Part shown: positions 17,161 to 26,523 of the stretch, in pieces
Numbering within the stretch: the stretch's first letter is position 1
Layout of the letters: each line of letters opens with the position of its first letter
Origin: Pantoea latae
GTDB lineage: Bacteria > Pseudomonadota > Gammaproteobacteria > Enterobacterales > Enterobacteriaceae
Direction of reading: 5' to 3'
NCBI RefSeq assembly: GCF_002077695.1
Contig: NZ_MWUE01000004.1
Coordinates: 62,001-126,000 of the forward strand
Length of the DNA: 64,000 bases
The notes under the pieces: model-generated
The model's input: the letters and a program-made list of their open reading frames with translations, nothing else
Told to the model about the DNA's origin: nothing
The model's database searches: none
Made by a program: the position numbers and the translations under genes

Positions 17161-17190
17161 CAGGCGGCAACCCAGCGCCGCCTGAGATTT
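17161..17190. terminator. Hairpin between hspQ and yccU
   Basis: CAGGCGGC (17161-17168) and GCCGCCTG (17177-17184) form an 8-bp stem between convergent genes. It is followed on the plus strand by AGATTTAT only, so terminator strength is doubtful. Confidence 0.45.
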
Positions 17191-17195
17191 ATCGC

Positions 17196-17612
17196 TTACT
17201 GCCGCGTAATGCCCAGACGCGGGATTTCCATCTTCGGACAGCGATCCATAATCACCGTCAGACCCGCCTCCTGCGCCAGCACGGCGGCCTGTTCATTTAT
17301 TACCCCCAGCTGCAGCCAAAGCGTATCCGCACCCGCGGCAATGGCTTCTTGCGCCACGCCCCAGGCCGCTTCCGAGTTGCGAAACACGTCCACCATATCG
17401 ATTTTGCCCGGCACCTCCGCCAGCGTGGCGTAGGCCGTCTGCCCCAGCAGGGTTTTGCCGGCCAGCTTCGGGCTGACCGGGATCACCTCGTAGCCCTGAT
17501 CCAGCAGATATTTCATGACGCCATAGCTGGGACGATCGGGACGATCGCTGGCGCCGACCAGCGCGATGCGCTGCGTGCGCGTCAGCACGTCACGAATAGT
17601 TTGATCATTCAT
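17196..17612 (-). CDS. yccU: YccU, CoA-binding domain protein
   Basis: 138-residue single-domain protein of the CoA-binding (succinyl-CoA synthetase-like Rossmann) family. The nucleotide-binding segment IALVGASDRPDRPSYGV lies at about residues 16-32, and CPKMEIPRLG close to the end is conserved in YccU homologues. The physiological role is unknown. It is convergent with hspQ, and divergent from yccT across a 170-base gap. Confidence 0.93.
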   Translation of the reverse strand: MNDQTIRDVLTRTQRIALVGASDRPDRPSYGVMKYLLDQGYEVIPVSPKLAGKTLLGQTAYATLAEVPGKIDMVDVFRNSEAAWGVAQEAIAAGADTLWLQLGVINEQAAVLAQEAGLTVIMDRCPKMEIPRLGITRQ

Positions 17613-17784
17613 ATTTCTCTCCTCTTTTCACAGCGTTAAATGTAGTGGCGTCCTGACGCGACGCGACGGACCAGAAAGAGATATTTTGCGCTGGCGCACG
17701 AAAAAATATGTTCAAATGTAAATTTACTGCCATAATGTAAGAATTTGCTACATACAAATCCTTGCGCCCTTTTCTGGAGTCTAC

Positions 17785-18423
17785 ATGAAACTCTCTCTGG
17801 TCGTGACGGGGTTGATTGTTCTCCTCGTCTCGGCAACCTGCCAGGCCATTACGCTCAAGCTGGATCCGCAAATCGATCTGCTGGTGCTGGACGGGCGCAA
17901 GATTTCCGGCTCGCTGTTGAAAGGCGCCGACAGCCTGGAGCTGGAGCGCGGGCAACATCAGTTTCTGTTTCGCGTCGAGCAGCTGCGCGACGCGCATAAA
18001 GACGCCTCGCTGCGCTATCAGTCGGTGCCGATGATCGTCACTTTTAATGCGCAGGTGAAAACCATCGCCATCCGCCTGCCCGCGCTGGAGAACCGCCGCG
18101 AGCGACACCACTTCGATCGCACCCTGAATTTCCAGCTGGTTGACGAACGTGGCGTAGAGATTGACTGTAAACGCGATCGCCTGCCTCTCTCCACCGAGAG
18201 CGATATGGAAAAGGCGATGATCCTCTATAACCGCAACGGCCAGGCTGCCTCGGTGCCCCATTTCGCCACCGTCAGCGACGCGGCGGCGATATCGCCCGCC
18301 GAGGCGGAGTTCGTCTGGGTCGAAGAGACGCAGTCGCCGTCCCTCAAACGCTGGTTTCATCGCTTCGACCAGGCGACCCGCCAGCAATTTCTCTCGCTGG
18401 TCAAATTGCTACGGACAAGTTGA
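17785..18423 (+). CDS. yccT: YccT, UPF0319 family exported protein
   Basis: 212-residue protein with an N-terminal signal peptide (MKLSLVVTGLIVLLVSATCQA, cleavage about residue 21) and a periplasmic beta-rich body of the DUF2057/UPF0319 family. YccT has been reported to affect curli assembly in E. coli and Salmonella; its molecular function is not settled. The ATG at 17785 has a weak TGGAG upstream. It lies 67 bases before mgsA on the same strand, as in E. coli. Confidence 0.93.
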   Translation: MKLSLVVTGLIVLLVSATCQAITLKLDPQIDLLVLDGRKISGSLLKGADSLELERGQHQFLFRVEQLRDAHKDASLRYQSVPMIVTFNAQVKTIAIRLPALENRRERHHFDRTLNFQLVDERGVEIDCKRDRLPLSTESDMEKAMILYNRNGQAASVPHFATVSDAAAISPAEAEFVWVEETQSPSLKRWFHRFDQATRQQFLSLVKLLRTS

Positions 18424-18490
18424 TAGCCGGGAAAGGCGCAGGGTAAACTCGGGTCATCTTTTTCGCACTCGACTTTACCAGGAAGCCTGA

Positions 18491-18949
18491 ATGGAACAGA
18501 CCGTCCGTACGCTTGGCCTCAGCAAACATATTGCGCTCGTCGCGCACGATCACTGTAAGGCTTCACTGCTCGACTGGGTGAAACAGAATCAGGCCACGCT
18601 TGAACCTCATACCCTCTACGCCACCGGCACCACCGGCAATCTGATCAACCGCCACACTGGATTAACGGTGAACGCCATGCTGAGCGGCCCGATGGGTGGC
18701 GATCAGCAGGTCGGCGCGCTGATCGCCGAAGGAAAAATCGACGTGCTGATTTTCTTCTGGGATCCGCTTAACGCGGTGCCGCACGATCCCGACGTCAAAG
18801 CGCTGCTGCGTCTCGCCACCGTCTGGAATATCCCGGTCGCCACCAACCGCGCCACGGCTAACTTTATTATTCAGTCGCCGCTGTTTGCGCAGGCGGTGGA
18901 GATCGCTATCCCGGACTATCAGCGCTATCTGCAGGCACGCCTGAGCTAA
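18491..18949 (+). CDS. mgsA: Methylglyoxal synthase MgsA
   Basis: Converts dihydroxyacetone phosphate to methylglyoxal and phosphate, a bypass of lower glycolysis that relieves sugar-phosphate stress. It is 152 residues, the usual length. Catalytic residues are at the E. coli positions: D20 in VAHDHCK, D71 in GPMGGDQQ, H98 in VPHDPD. The phosphate-binding TGTTGNLI is at 45-52. Its stop abuts the helD stop on the other strand (18949/18950), with no room for a terminator between the two. Confidence 0.97.
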   Translation: MEQTVRTLGLSKHIALVAHDHCKASLLDWVKQNQATLEPHTLYATGTTGNLINRHTGLTVNAMLSGPMGGDQQVGALIAEGKIDVLIFFWDPLNAVPHDPDVKALLRLATVWNIPVATNRATANFIIQSPLFAQAVEIAIPDYQRYLQARLS

Positions 18950-21004
18950 TCAGGCTTTTCGCAGCAGCGGCACGCCGAGCTGGCGGAATTGTTCGACAAA
19001 CGGCGACGGCCGCTCGCGATCGTACAGCATCCAGACCTGCTGACGCGCGCGCGTCAGCGCCACGTAAGCCAGACGCCGCTCCTCTGCATCGGGAAAATCG
19101 TCCGGCTGCGGCAGCAGTCCCACCTCTATTACCGATTCGCGCGCCGGTGCGGGGAAGCCCTCTTTGCCCGTTTGCAGGCCCAGCAGGATAACAAAGTCCG
19201 CCTGCTGCCCTTTGCTGGCGTGGATGGTCATAAAATCGAGATTGAGCTTCGGCCAGCGGGTTTTGGCTTTGTCGAGCACCTCCGGACGCAGATGGTGATA
19301 GCGCGCCAGCAGCAGCACGCGCTCATCCGCTCTGGCGTAGCCGCTCAGCTTATTCAGCAGCGGCTCCAGCTGCTCTTGCGGCAGCAGGCCGATCGCCTTC
19401 TTCGTGCCTTTGGTCAGGCTGTTAAGCGGCTTGCGCAGCTGATGCGGGTTTTGCTGGACGAAGCGGTTAGCGATATCACCGATGCGATCGTTGAAACGAT
19501 AGGTGGTGTCCAGCACGCAGCGATCGCCGTCGCCGAACGCCTGGTGAAAGGCGGTAGTCAGGCTCATCTCCGCGCCGCTGAAGCGGTAGATCGCCTGCCA
19601 GTCATCCCCGACGGCAAACAGCGTGGTGCGCGCGTTCTGCTGGCGCAGCGCCGTCAGCAGCGCGGCGCGCTGCGGCGAGATATCCTGAAACTCATCCACC
19701 AGAATATGCTTCCACGGACTGATAAAACGCCCTTTGTCCAGAATGGCAATCGCCTGATGGATCAGCCCGGAAAAATCGAGCGCGCCCTCTTCTTTCAGCG
19801 CGCTTTTCCAGGCTTTTAGCAGCGGCGCCATCAGCTTTACCCGCTTGCTGAACAGTTCGCGCACCTCTTCCGGCACCTCAGCGATCATCGCCGCCTGCGC
19901 GCCGCCGTGCATGCGCATCAGCCCCAGCCAGCGATCGAGGCGCGACGCCAGCCGCTTCGCCAGCCTGTCGTCCTGCCAGAAGTGCCCTTCAGGCAGCTCC
20001 CATTCCAGCTCGTCGCGCAGCCACTGCCGCCAGCCGTTGGCCTGCGCTTTTTTCTCGTCGCACTGCTGACGCCAGACGGCGATCAGCAGCGCGTGACGCG
20101 CCGCCGTATCGCCTTCCAGCTTGCTGACCACCGGCTGTTTGCTGCTGCCTTCACGAATAATGTGCAGCGCCAGCGCATGAAAGGTGCGCGCCTGAATATC
20201 GGCGACGCCGAGCCGCGCCTGGATGCGGTCGTTCATCTCTTCCGCCGCCTGGCGGCCAAACGCCAGCAGCAGTATTTGCTCGGGCGCGGCCAGCCTGCGC
20301 CGCAGCAGCCAGCCCGCGCGCGCCACCAGCACCGAGGTTTTGCCGCTGCCGGCCCCGGCCAGCACCAGCACCGCGTCTTCGCCGTTAACCACCGCTTCGC
20401 ACTGCGACGCGTTGAGCGGCGAGGTTTCTACACTGGCGAAGAAGTCATGATGTTGTTCCAGCATGCGCGCCGTCCAGTCGCGATTGCGCTGACGCAGCGC
20501 CGCCTCGCCCTGCTCCAGCCAGCGCTGGCAAACCTGATAAGGCTCGCGGCAGTCGCTAAACTCCGTCAGCCGCGCCAGGGGCAACGGCAGCGCCGCAAAC
20601 TGTTTCGCTATCGTCCCGCGCAGCGCCTGCAGCTCGCCGCGCGGGATCCAGCGATCCTGTTCGCCGAAGCGGTCGATCGCCTGTTTCAGCTCGGTTAATA
20701 CCTCAACGCAGATCGCGCTCATTTCCGCGCTCCACGTCTGCCACGCCTGCAGCAGATAGTGGTAGAAGCGCTGCGTCTCCTGCCATTCGGTGCCGTGCAG
20801 ACGCACCACTTTGCTGTCCGGCAGCAGAAACTCCAGCTCTCCCCACACCATGCCGCGCCTGCAGCTGATGTTTAGCAGTTCGTTGAATGGGATCAGGTAT
20901 TCATGCCGGTCACCGCTGACTTCTACCCCAGCCGCCAGCAGGCGAACCCGGTTATAGGGATGCTGGGCAAGCCGTTTGCCCATCGATGTCGCTTTAAGTT
21001 CCAT
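18950..21004 (-). CDS. helD: DNA helicase IV HelD
   Basis: 684-residue 3'-5' superfamily 1A helicase related to UvrD and Rep, with a role in recombination. It carries an N-terminal HelD-specific region (to about residue 195), then Walker A AGAGSGKT at 216-223, the DEFQD Walker B motif around residue 430, and further SF1 motifs such as VGDDWQAIYRFSG and YVALTRARQQVW. Two codons precede the conserved MELKAT start; I use 21004 because it matches E. coli HelD exactly. It diverges from yccF and is convergent with mgsA. Confidence 0.96.
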   Translation of the reverse strand: MELKATSMGKRLAQHPYNRVRLLAAGVEVSGDRHEYLIPFNELLNISCRRGMVWGELEFLLPDSKVVRLHGTEWQETQRFYHYLLQAWQTWSAEMSAICVEVLTELKQAIDRFGEQDRWIPRGELQALRGTIAKQFAALPLPLARLTEFSDCREPYQVCQRWLEQGEAALRQRNRDWTARMLEQHHDFFASVETSPLNASQCEAVVNGEDAVLVLAGAGSGKTSVLVARAGWLLRRRLAAPEQILLLAFGRQAAEEMNDRIQARLGVADIQARTFHALALHIIREGSSKQPVVSKLEGDTAARHALLIAVWRQQCDEKKAQANGWRQWLRDELEWELPEGHFWQDDRLAKRLASRLDRWLGLMRMHGGAQAAMIAEVPEEVRELFSKRVKLMAPLLKAWKSALKEEGALDFSGLIHQAIAILDKGRFISPWKHILVDEFQDISPQRAALLTALRQQNARTTLFAVGDDWQAIYRFSGAEMSLTTAFHQAFGDGDRCVLDTTYRFNDRIGDIANRFVQQNPHQLRKPLNSLTKGTKKAIGLLPQEQLEPLLNKLSGYARADERVLLLARYHHLRPEVLDKAKTRWPKLNLDFMTIHASKGQQADFVILLGLQTGKEGFPAPARESVIEVGLLPQPDDFPDAEERRLAYVALTRARQQVWMLYDRERPSPFVEQFRQLGVPLLRKA

Positions 21005-21128
21005 ATCCACACCGTCGAACCAGGGAAAAGATTATCGGCAGTTTACCTGTCAGACACTTGGCGCTCCAGCCTTAAAACAGGCTAAACTTGGCGGCACATC
21101 TTGCGGAAAGCAAAAGGAAAAGAACGCC

Positions 21129-21572
21129 ATGCGCACAGTGTTGAACATTCTCAATTTTATTCTCGGCGGCTTTATCACCACCCTGTGCTGGCTGTTCGCC
21201 ACGCTGGTGAGTATCCTCCTGATCTTCACCCTGCCGCTGACGCGCTCCTGCTGGGAAATTACGAAGCTCTCTCTGGTGCCCTACGGCAACGAGGCGGTGC
21301 ATGTGGATCTGCTGCGCCCGGAGAGTAAAAGCGCCTTGCTGAATACCGGCGGCACCTTTTTGAATCTGTTCTGGCTGATCTTCTTCGGCTGGTGGCTCTG
21401 CCTCACCCATATCACCACCGGGATTGTGCAGTGCATCAGCATCATCGGCATTCCCGTGGGGATCGCCAACTTTAAAATCGCCGCCATCGCACTCTGGCCG
21501 GTCGGCCGCCGCGTGGTGTCGGTCGAAGAGGCGCGCGCCGCGCGCGAAGCCAGCGCCCGCCGTCGCTACTGA
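21129..21572 (+). CDS. yccF: YccF inner-membrane protein
   Basis: 147-residue membrane protein with two DUF307/YccF domains, each a hydrophobic hairpin: MRTVLNILNFILGG at the start and GGTFLNLFWLIFFG in the middle. Function unknown. The frame is open from 20976, overlapping helD, but the ATG at 21129 matches the E. coli start. It is followed after 9 bases by yccS, so the two form an operon, as in E. coli. Confidence 0.94.
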   Translation: MRTVLNILNFILGGFITTLCWLFATLVSILLIFTLPLTRSCWEITKLSLVPYGNEAVHVDLLRPESKSALLNTGGTFLNLFWLIFFGWWLCLTHITTGIVQCISIIGIPVGIANFKIAAIALWPVGRRVVSVEEARAAREASARRRY

Positions 21573-21581
21573 GGTCGCCCC

Positions 21582-23720
21582 ATGATGTCGAAAGCCTTGC
21601 CGGGCTGGCGCAACTACCTGTTCAACAGCAGCTGGCGTTATCTGCTGCGCATCTTTCTGGCGCTGACCGGCTGTGCGGCGGTGCCCTGGTGGCTGCAGCA
21701 GATTGACTGGACCATTCCGCTGACGCTCGGCGTGGTGGCCGCCGCGCTGGCCGATCTCGACGATCGCCTCAGCGGTCGCCTGCGCAATCTGCTGATTACC
21801 CTGCTCTGCTTTTGCATCGCCTCGGTCTCGGTCGAACTGCTGTTTCCTCATCCGCTGGCGTTTATGGTCGGGCTGGCGCTGTCGACCTGGGGCTTTATTC
21901 TGCTGGGCGCGCTTGGCCAGCGCTACGCCACTATCGCCTTCGGCGCGCTGCTGATCGCGGTCTACACCATGCTGGGCATTGGGCTCTTTTCCCAGTGGTA
22001 TATGCAGCCGATCCTGCTGCTGGTCGGCGCGCTCTGGTACAACCTGCTGACGCTGCTCGGCCATCTGATGTTTCCGGTACGGCCGGTGCAGGAGCAGCTG
22101 GCGGGCAGCTATGCGCAGCTGGCGCAGTATCTTGAAGCCAAGGCCAACCTGTTCGATCCCGATGGCGACGCGCAGGATGACGCGACGCTGATCCGCACCG
22201 CGATGGTCAATAGTCAGCTGGTGGCGCAGCTCAATTTAACCAAAACCACGCTGCAAAGCCGGCTGCGCGGCGATCGCGGATCGCGCAGCACCCGCCGCAG
22301 CCTGCACTACTATTTTGTGGCGCAGGATATCCACGAGCGCGCCAGCTCGTCGCATCTGCAATACCATCTGCTGCGCGACGACTGGCGCTACAACGAGATC
22401 CTGTTCCGCTTCCAGCGTCTGCTGAATATGCAGGCGCAGGCGTGCCGCCAGCTGTCGCAGTGCATTTTGCTGCGTGAGCGCTGGGAGCACGATGCCCGCT
22501 TCGAGCGCGCGTTTGATCGTCTGCAAACCGCGCTGGAGCGGCTGCAGCAGAATGAGCCCGACGCGCCCCATTTGCGCCCGCTGTTCTGGCTGTTGCGCAA
22601 CCTGCGCGCCATCGATGCGCAGCTCGCTTCTATCGAGTCGGAGCAGTCGCTGGCCAGCGAGAATTTGCCGGGCGACAACCGGCTGTCGCGGGAAGGACTG
22701 AGCGGCTGGAGTGACATCCGTCTGCGCTTCAGCCGCCATATGACGCCCGCCTCCGCGCTGTTTCGCCATGCGATGCGCATGACCGTGGTGCTCTGTATCG
22801 GCTACGGGTTTATTCAGATCACCGGCCTGGATCGCGGCTACTGGATCCTGCTGACCAGCCTGTTCGTCTGTCAGCCGAACTATAACGCCACGCGCCGCAG
22901 GCTGGCACTGCGTATCGGCGGCACCCTGGCGGGCATTGCCATCGGACTGCCGGTGCTCTGGCTGGTGCCCTCCACCGAAGGGCAGCTGGTGCTGATCGTG
23001 GTGAGCGGCGTGCTGTTTTTCGCGTTTCGTCAGGTGCAGTATGCGCAGGCGACGCTGTTCATTACCCTGCTGGTGCTGCTCTGCTTTAATCTGCTGGGAG
23101 AGGGGTTTGAGGTGGCGCTGCCGCGCATCGTCGACACGCTGCTGGGGTGCGCGCTCGCCTGGCTGGCGGTGGCGTTTATCTGGCCCGACTGGCGCTTCCG
23201 TCAGCTGCCGACGGTGGCCGCGCGCACGCTGAACGCCAACTGCCGCTATCTGGATGCGATCATGGAGCAGTATCACCAGGGCAAAGATAATCGCCTTGCC
23301 TATCGTATCGCGCGTCGCGACGCCCATAACGCCGACGCCGAGCTGGCGTCCGTGGTCTCCAATATGAGCGGCGAGTCGCGGACTCATCAGAAGCATAAAG
23401 AGTCCGCTTTTCAGCTGCTCTGCCTGAACCACTCCTTTCTGAGCTACATCTCCGCGCTGGGCGCGCATCGCGACAGGATCAGCGACGCGGCGCTGCTGAC
23501 GCTACTTGATGATACGGTCTGCTATGTAGAAGATGTGCTGCAAACCGACGTGGTGAGCGACAGCGAAGCGGAAACTATGCAGAACGCCCTGACGCAGCGC
23601 ATCAGCGATATGGCTGCGAACCCGGAGACGCGCGCGCCGCTGGTGCTGCAGCAGCTCGGTTTGCTGGTGGCGCTGCTGCCGGATATCGCCCGCCTGCGCC
23701 GTACGCTGGCGAAATCTTAG
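21582..23720 (+). CDS. yccS: YccS, FUSC-family inner-membrane protein
   Basis: 712-residue protein of the YccS/YhfK (FUSC) family: two blocks of about six membrane helices (roughly residues 20-155 and 395-535), each followed by a soluble domain. Related proteins include efflux-pump-like and aromatic-acid exporters, but the substrate of YccS is unknown. Conserved stretches such as YFVAQDIHERASSSH and LLTSLFVCQPNYNATR match E. coli YccS. A second ATG at 21585 is an alternative start. The stop overlaps the convergent sxy stop by 4 bases. Confidence 0.94.
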   Translation: MMSKALPGWRNYLFNSSWRYLLRIFLALTGCAAVPWWLQQIDWTIPLTLGVVAAALADLDDRLSGRLRNLLITLLCFCIASVSVELLFPHPLAFMVGLALSTWGFILLGALGQRYATIAFGALLIAVYTMLGIGLFSQWYMQPILLLVGALWYNLLTLLGHLMFPVRPVQEQLAGSYAQLAQYLEAKANLFDPDGDAQDDATLIRTAMVNSQLVAQLNLTKTTLQSRLRGDRGSRSTRRSLHYYFVAQDIHERASSSHLQYHLLRDDWRYNEILFRFQRLLNMQAQACRQLSQCILLRERWEHDARFERAFDRLQTALERLQQNEPDAPHLRPLFWLLRNLRAIDAQLASIESEQSLASENLPGDNRLSREGLSGWSDIRLRFSRHMTPASALFRHAMRMTVVLCIGYGFIQITGLDRGYWILLTSLFVCQPNYNATRRRLALRIGGTLAGIAIGLPVLWLVPSTEGQLVLIVVSGVLFFAFRQVQYAQATLFITLLVLLCFNLLGEGFEVALPRIVDTLLGCALAWLAVAFIWPDWRFRQLPTVAARTLNANCRYLDAIMEQYHQGKDNRLAYRIARRDAHNADAELASVVSNMSGESRTHQKHKESAFQLLCLNHSFLSYISALGAHRDRISDAALLTLLDDTVCYVEDVLQTDVVSDSEAETMQNALTQRISDMAANPETRAPLVLQQLGLLVALLPDIARLRRTLAKS

Positions 23721-24328
23721 CTGTCGGCGCGCTTGAGCGTCTCAAGATACCACGCGTTCAGTTCCGCCCTGACCGCCTGCGGCAGGGTGGCTTCATGGCG
23801 CCCTTCGATGGCGCCTTCCAGCGCCAACAGGGTTTTAAAACCGATATGCTGGTTGATCGCCTTTAGCCTGAGCCAGCACTGCTTCGCCCCCAGCTCGACC
23901 AGATGCCGGACGCTTTTCACCCCCGCTTCGTGCAGCAGCAGCTCCATGCGCAGGCTAAGGTTGGGCAGATCTTTCAGCCGCCGCGGTGCCTGCCTGGCCA
24001 TCACATCCTGCCGCGCGGCGTGCAGCGAGGCGACGGAAAGCGCCAGCAGCTGGCGCGCATCGTCCCACAGCGCGTCGTCGACGCGGTAGTAGTTAAGGTT
24101 GACGGCGCTGCCGCGCTTACGAAACACCAGCGGCTGCAGAGGTTGCTGCGCGACATACTCCTGCAGCGCTTCGCTGGCGCGTAAATAAAGCGCATCCTCG
24201 CTCACCAGCGCGAATACCACTTTCTCGACCGCCAGCGCATAGCCGCCGAACTGGGTGCGCGACTCAATATGACCTAGCGCGGCGAGGCGTTGACGGGACC
24301 GTTCTACAACAGGGTGCTGTTTTTTCAT
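23717..24328 (-). CDS. sxy: Sxy/TfoX competence and CRP-S regulator
   Basis: 203-residue TfoX-family protein. In E. coli Sxy works with CRP to activate genes with CRP-S sites, including the DNA-uptake pilus genes. The N-terminal TfoX domain (SRTQFGGYALAVEKVVFAL) and C-terminal helix-hairpin-helix-like domain (LPNLSLRMELLLHEAGVKSVRHL) are both intact. The frame extends upstream to 24499, but the ATG at 24328 has an AAGGAG and matches the family start. It is divergent from sulA, the arrangement found in E. coli. Confidence 0.93.
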   Translation of the reverse strand: MKKQHPVVERSRQRLAALGHIESRTQFGGYALAVEKVVFALVSEDALYLRASEALQEYVAQQPLQPLVFRKRGSAVNLNYYRVDDALWDDARQLLALSVASLHAARQDVMARQAPRRLKDLPNLSLRMELLLHEAGVKSVRHLVELGAKQCWLRLKAINQHIGFKTLLALEGAIEGRHEATLPQAVRAELNAWYLETLKRADS

Positions 24329-24476
24329 GGCACGCTCTCCTTGTGCGAAATTAACCGAAAAAGCCATTGCTATCAGCCCGTTAGAGATATAGAAAAAATC
24401 GGTTACGGGTTCAATTAATTCTTGCCCTGATGCCTGACCTTCTGCTGTTTTTGCGAGGCGTTTTCCAAATTTGAGG

Positions 24477-24519
24477 TTGATCTTTATCCACGAAGTCATT
24501 ACTGTATATCCATACAGTC
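24477..24519 (+). promoter_or_regulatory. sulA promoter with overlapping LexA box
   Basis: The SOS box CTGTATATCCATACAG is at 24502-24517 (CTG-N10-CAG, nearly perfect symmetry). It overlaps a promoter with TTGATC (24477-24482), a 17-base spacer and TACTGT (24500-24505). The start of transcription would be about 28 bases before the sulA ATG. LexA bound here would cover the -10 element. Confidence 0.92.
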
Positions 24520-24539
24520 CATTGCTGAGTGGTTACCTT

Positions 24540-25031
24540 ATGCGCACCCAACACTTTAAAAATGCAGGCTTTGCTCACCGTCACGTTTCTTCTTCTACGC
24601 CGTCGCAGCACAGCGGCTGGATCACAGAACTGCGCTACAGCGAACAACCGGGCATGATGCAGATGTTGTTGCTGCCGCTGCTGCAGCAGTTGAGCCAGGA
24701 GTCACGCTGGCAGCTCTGGCTGACGCCGGCGCATAAGCTTAACCGCGCCTGGCTGCAGCAGTCTGGCCTGCCGCTGGAGAAGAGCATGCACGTGGCGGAT
24801 TCCGAGCGTTGTACCTCGGTGGAAGCGATGATTAAGGCTTTGCGTACAGGCAATTACAGCGTGGTGCTGGCATGGATCCCGTATGACCTGGACGAAGAAG
24901 AGCGTCGTGAATTAGAGCAGGCGGCGGCAGAAGGACAGGCGCTGGGACTGATTATGCGCACTAACGGCAACGCATCGGCTTCGCGTGGACCAGAGAAAGG
25001 ACTAAAAATTCAGTCCGATTTGTTTCATTAA
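24540..25031 (+). CDS. sulA: SOS cell-division inhibitor SulA
   Basis: 163-residue SOS protein that binds FtsZ and blocks septation after DNA damage, then is removed by Lon. The body matches E. coli SulA, including the TELRYSEQPGMMQMLLLPLLQQLSQ segment, only part of which is conserved exactly, and the C-terminal KIQSDLFH, equivalent to the Lon-recognised C-terminus of E. coli SulA (KIQSNLYH). The ATG at 24540 follows a short leader downstream of the LexA box. The frame opens at 24471 but that start would precede the promoter. Confidence 0.95.
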   Translation: MRTQHFKNAGFAHRHVSSSTPSQHSGWITELRYSEQPGMMQMLLLPLLQQLSQESRWQLWLTPAHKLNRAWLQQSGLPLEKSMHVADSERCTSVEAMIKALRTGNYSVVLAWIPYDLDEEERRELEQAAAEGQALGLIMRTNGNASASRGPEKGLKIQSDLFH

Positions 25032-25219
25032 GTAAAATTAGGATTTTTCTCCGGTCTTTTTCCTTTTTTGTTTCGGCTAAACCACTGATTCTTTTCCTTC
25101 CAGCTTTGACAATGGCTTAGCTGCGTTTTGCTGAAAAACGCGGCGGCATTAAGGCCGGGTCAAATGTGAGAATATGTGTATAAAGCCCTGTTTTTTTGCA
25201 GCATCCCCTCACATCATAC

Positions 25220-25383
25220 TTGTAAGTTTCCAATCTCGTTGTAGACTTTACCTCGCCAGGGTGCTCAATAATCTCCGTTTTTTATCGGTAGAGTCATAAG
25301 CGAGCGTATTAACCCGGCGAAGGATTACAACCAAGAGCAACCCTTATTGCTCATTGCCTATTTGGATGATAACGAGGCGCAAA
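25220..25383 (+). promoter_or_regulatory. ompA promoter and long structured 5' leader with MicA-type target
   Basis: Covers most of the 352-base gap between sulA and ompA. TTGTAA (25220-25225) and TAGACT (25242-25247) are spaced 16 bases apart. The expected start near 25255 gives a leader of about 128 bases, like the long stabilising ompA leader of E. coli. Segments shared with E. coli include GCCAGGGTGCTC and ATCGGTAGAGT, and GATGATAACGAGGCGC just before the ATG, the MicA sRNA target. An A+T-rich stretch at 25032-25219 shows no gene. Confidence 0.75.
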
Positions 25384-26451
25384 ATGAAAAAGACAGCTAT
25401 CGCAATTGCAGTGGCACTGGCTGGCTTCGCTACCGTAGCGCAGGCCGCTCCGAAAGATGACACCTGGTACACCGGTGCTAAACTGGGCTGGTCTCAGTAC
25501 CATGATACTGGTTACTACGGTAACGGTTATGGCAACAACAACGGCCCGACTCACGAATCTCAGCTTGGCGCTGGCGCATTCCTGGGTTACCAGGCTAACC
25601 CGTACCTGGGCTTCGAGCTGGGCTACGACTGGCTTGGCCGTATGCCGAACAAAGGCACCGTAAACAACGGCGCATTCAAAGCACAAGGCGTTCAGCTGGC
25701 TGCTAAACTGAGCTACCCGATCACCGACGAACTGGATGTCTACACTCGTCTGGGTGGTATGGTATGGCGTGCTGACGCAACGCAGAACAACGCAGTCAAC
25801 GGCCGCATCAGCGACCACGACACCGGTGTTTCTCCGCTGGCAGCAGTGGGTGTTGAATACGCTCTGACTCAGAACTGGGCTACCCGTCTGGACTACCAGT
25901 GGGTTAACAACATCGGTGACGCGCAGACCGTTGGCGCACGTCCTGACAACGGCATGCTGAGCGTAGGCGTTTCATACCGCTTCGGTCAGGATGAAGTTGC
26001 ACCGGTAGTTGCTCCGGCTCCGGCTCCGGCTCCAGTTGTTGAAACCAAGCGTTTCACCCTGAAGTCTGACGTGCTGTTCACCTTCAACAAATCTACCCTG
26101 AAGCCGGAAGGCCAGCAGGCTCTGGATCAGCTGTACAGCCAGTTGAGCTCAATGGATCCGAAAGACGGTTCAGTCGTGGTTCTGGGCTTCACCGACCGCA
26201 TCGGTTCCGACCAGTACAACCAGAAACTGTCTGAGAAACGCGCTCAGTCCGTGGTTGACTACCTGGTTTCTAAAGGTATCCCGTCTAACAAGATCTCTGC
26301 ACGTGGCATGGGCGAATCTAACCCAGTTACCGGCAACACCTGTGACAGCGTGAAAGGCCGTCAGGCTCTGATCGACTGCCTGGGTCCGGACCGTCGCGTA
26401 GAAATCGACGTGAAAGGTATCAAAGACGTTGTAACTCAGCCGCAGGCTTAA
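25384..26451 (+). CDS. ompA: Outer membrane protein OmpA
   Basis: 355-residue major outer-membrane protein. Signal peptide to AQA at residue 21, then an eight-stranded beta-barrel to about residue 195, a proline-alanine hinge ([11 protein letters not shown]), and a C-terminal OmpA-like peptidoglycan-binding domain with the [15 protein letters not shown] motif and the paired cysteines of [13 protein letters not shown]. The third-base GC preference is weaker than in neighbours, reflecting the biased codon use of a very highly expressed gene. The ATG at 25384 follows the conserved AACGAGGCGC leader; an upstream ATG in frame at 25354 is in the leader. Confidence 0.98.
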   Translation: MKKTAIAIAVALAGFATVAQAAPKDDTWYTGAKLGWSQYHDTGYYGNGYGNNNGPTHESQLGAGAFLGYQANPYLGFELGYDWLGRMPNKGTVNNGAFKAQGVQLAAKLSYPITDELDVYTRLGGMVWRADATQNNAVNGRISDHDTGVSPLAAVGVEYALTQNWATRLDYQWVNNIGDAQTVGARPDNGMLSVGVSYRFGQDEVAPVVAPAPAPAPVVETKRFTLKSDVLFTFNKSTLKPEGQQALDQLYSQLSSMDPKDGSVVVLGFTDRIGSDQYNQKLSEKRAQSVVDYLVSKGIPSNKISARGMGESNPVTGNTCDSVKGRQALIDCLGPDRRVEIDVKGIKDVVTQPQA

Positions 26452-26464
26452 GTTCTGACGTAAG

Positions 26465-26492
26465 AAAAAACCCCGCAAAGCGGGGTTTTTTT
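26465..26492. terminator. Terminator between ompA and matP
   Basis: CCCCGC/GCGGGG stem with AAA loop (26471-26485), flanked by A6 and T7. It can serve ompA on the plus strand and matP on the minus strand. Confidence 0.92.
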
Positions 26493-26523
26493 ATGGCTGC
26501 TGTTTACCAGTGACCGAGCCGGG

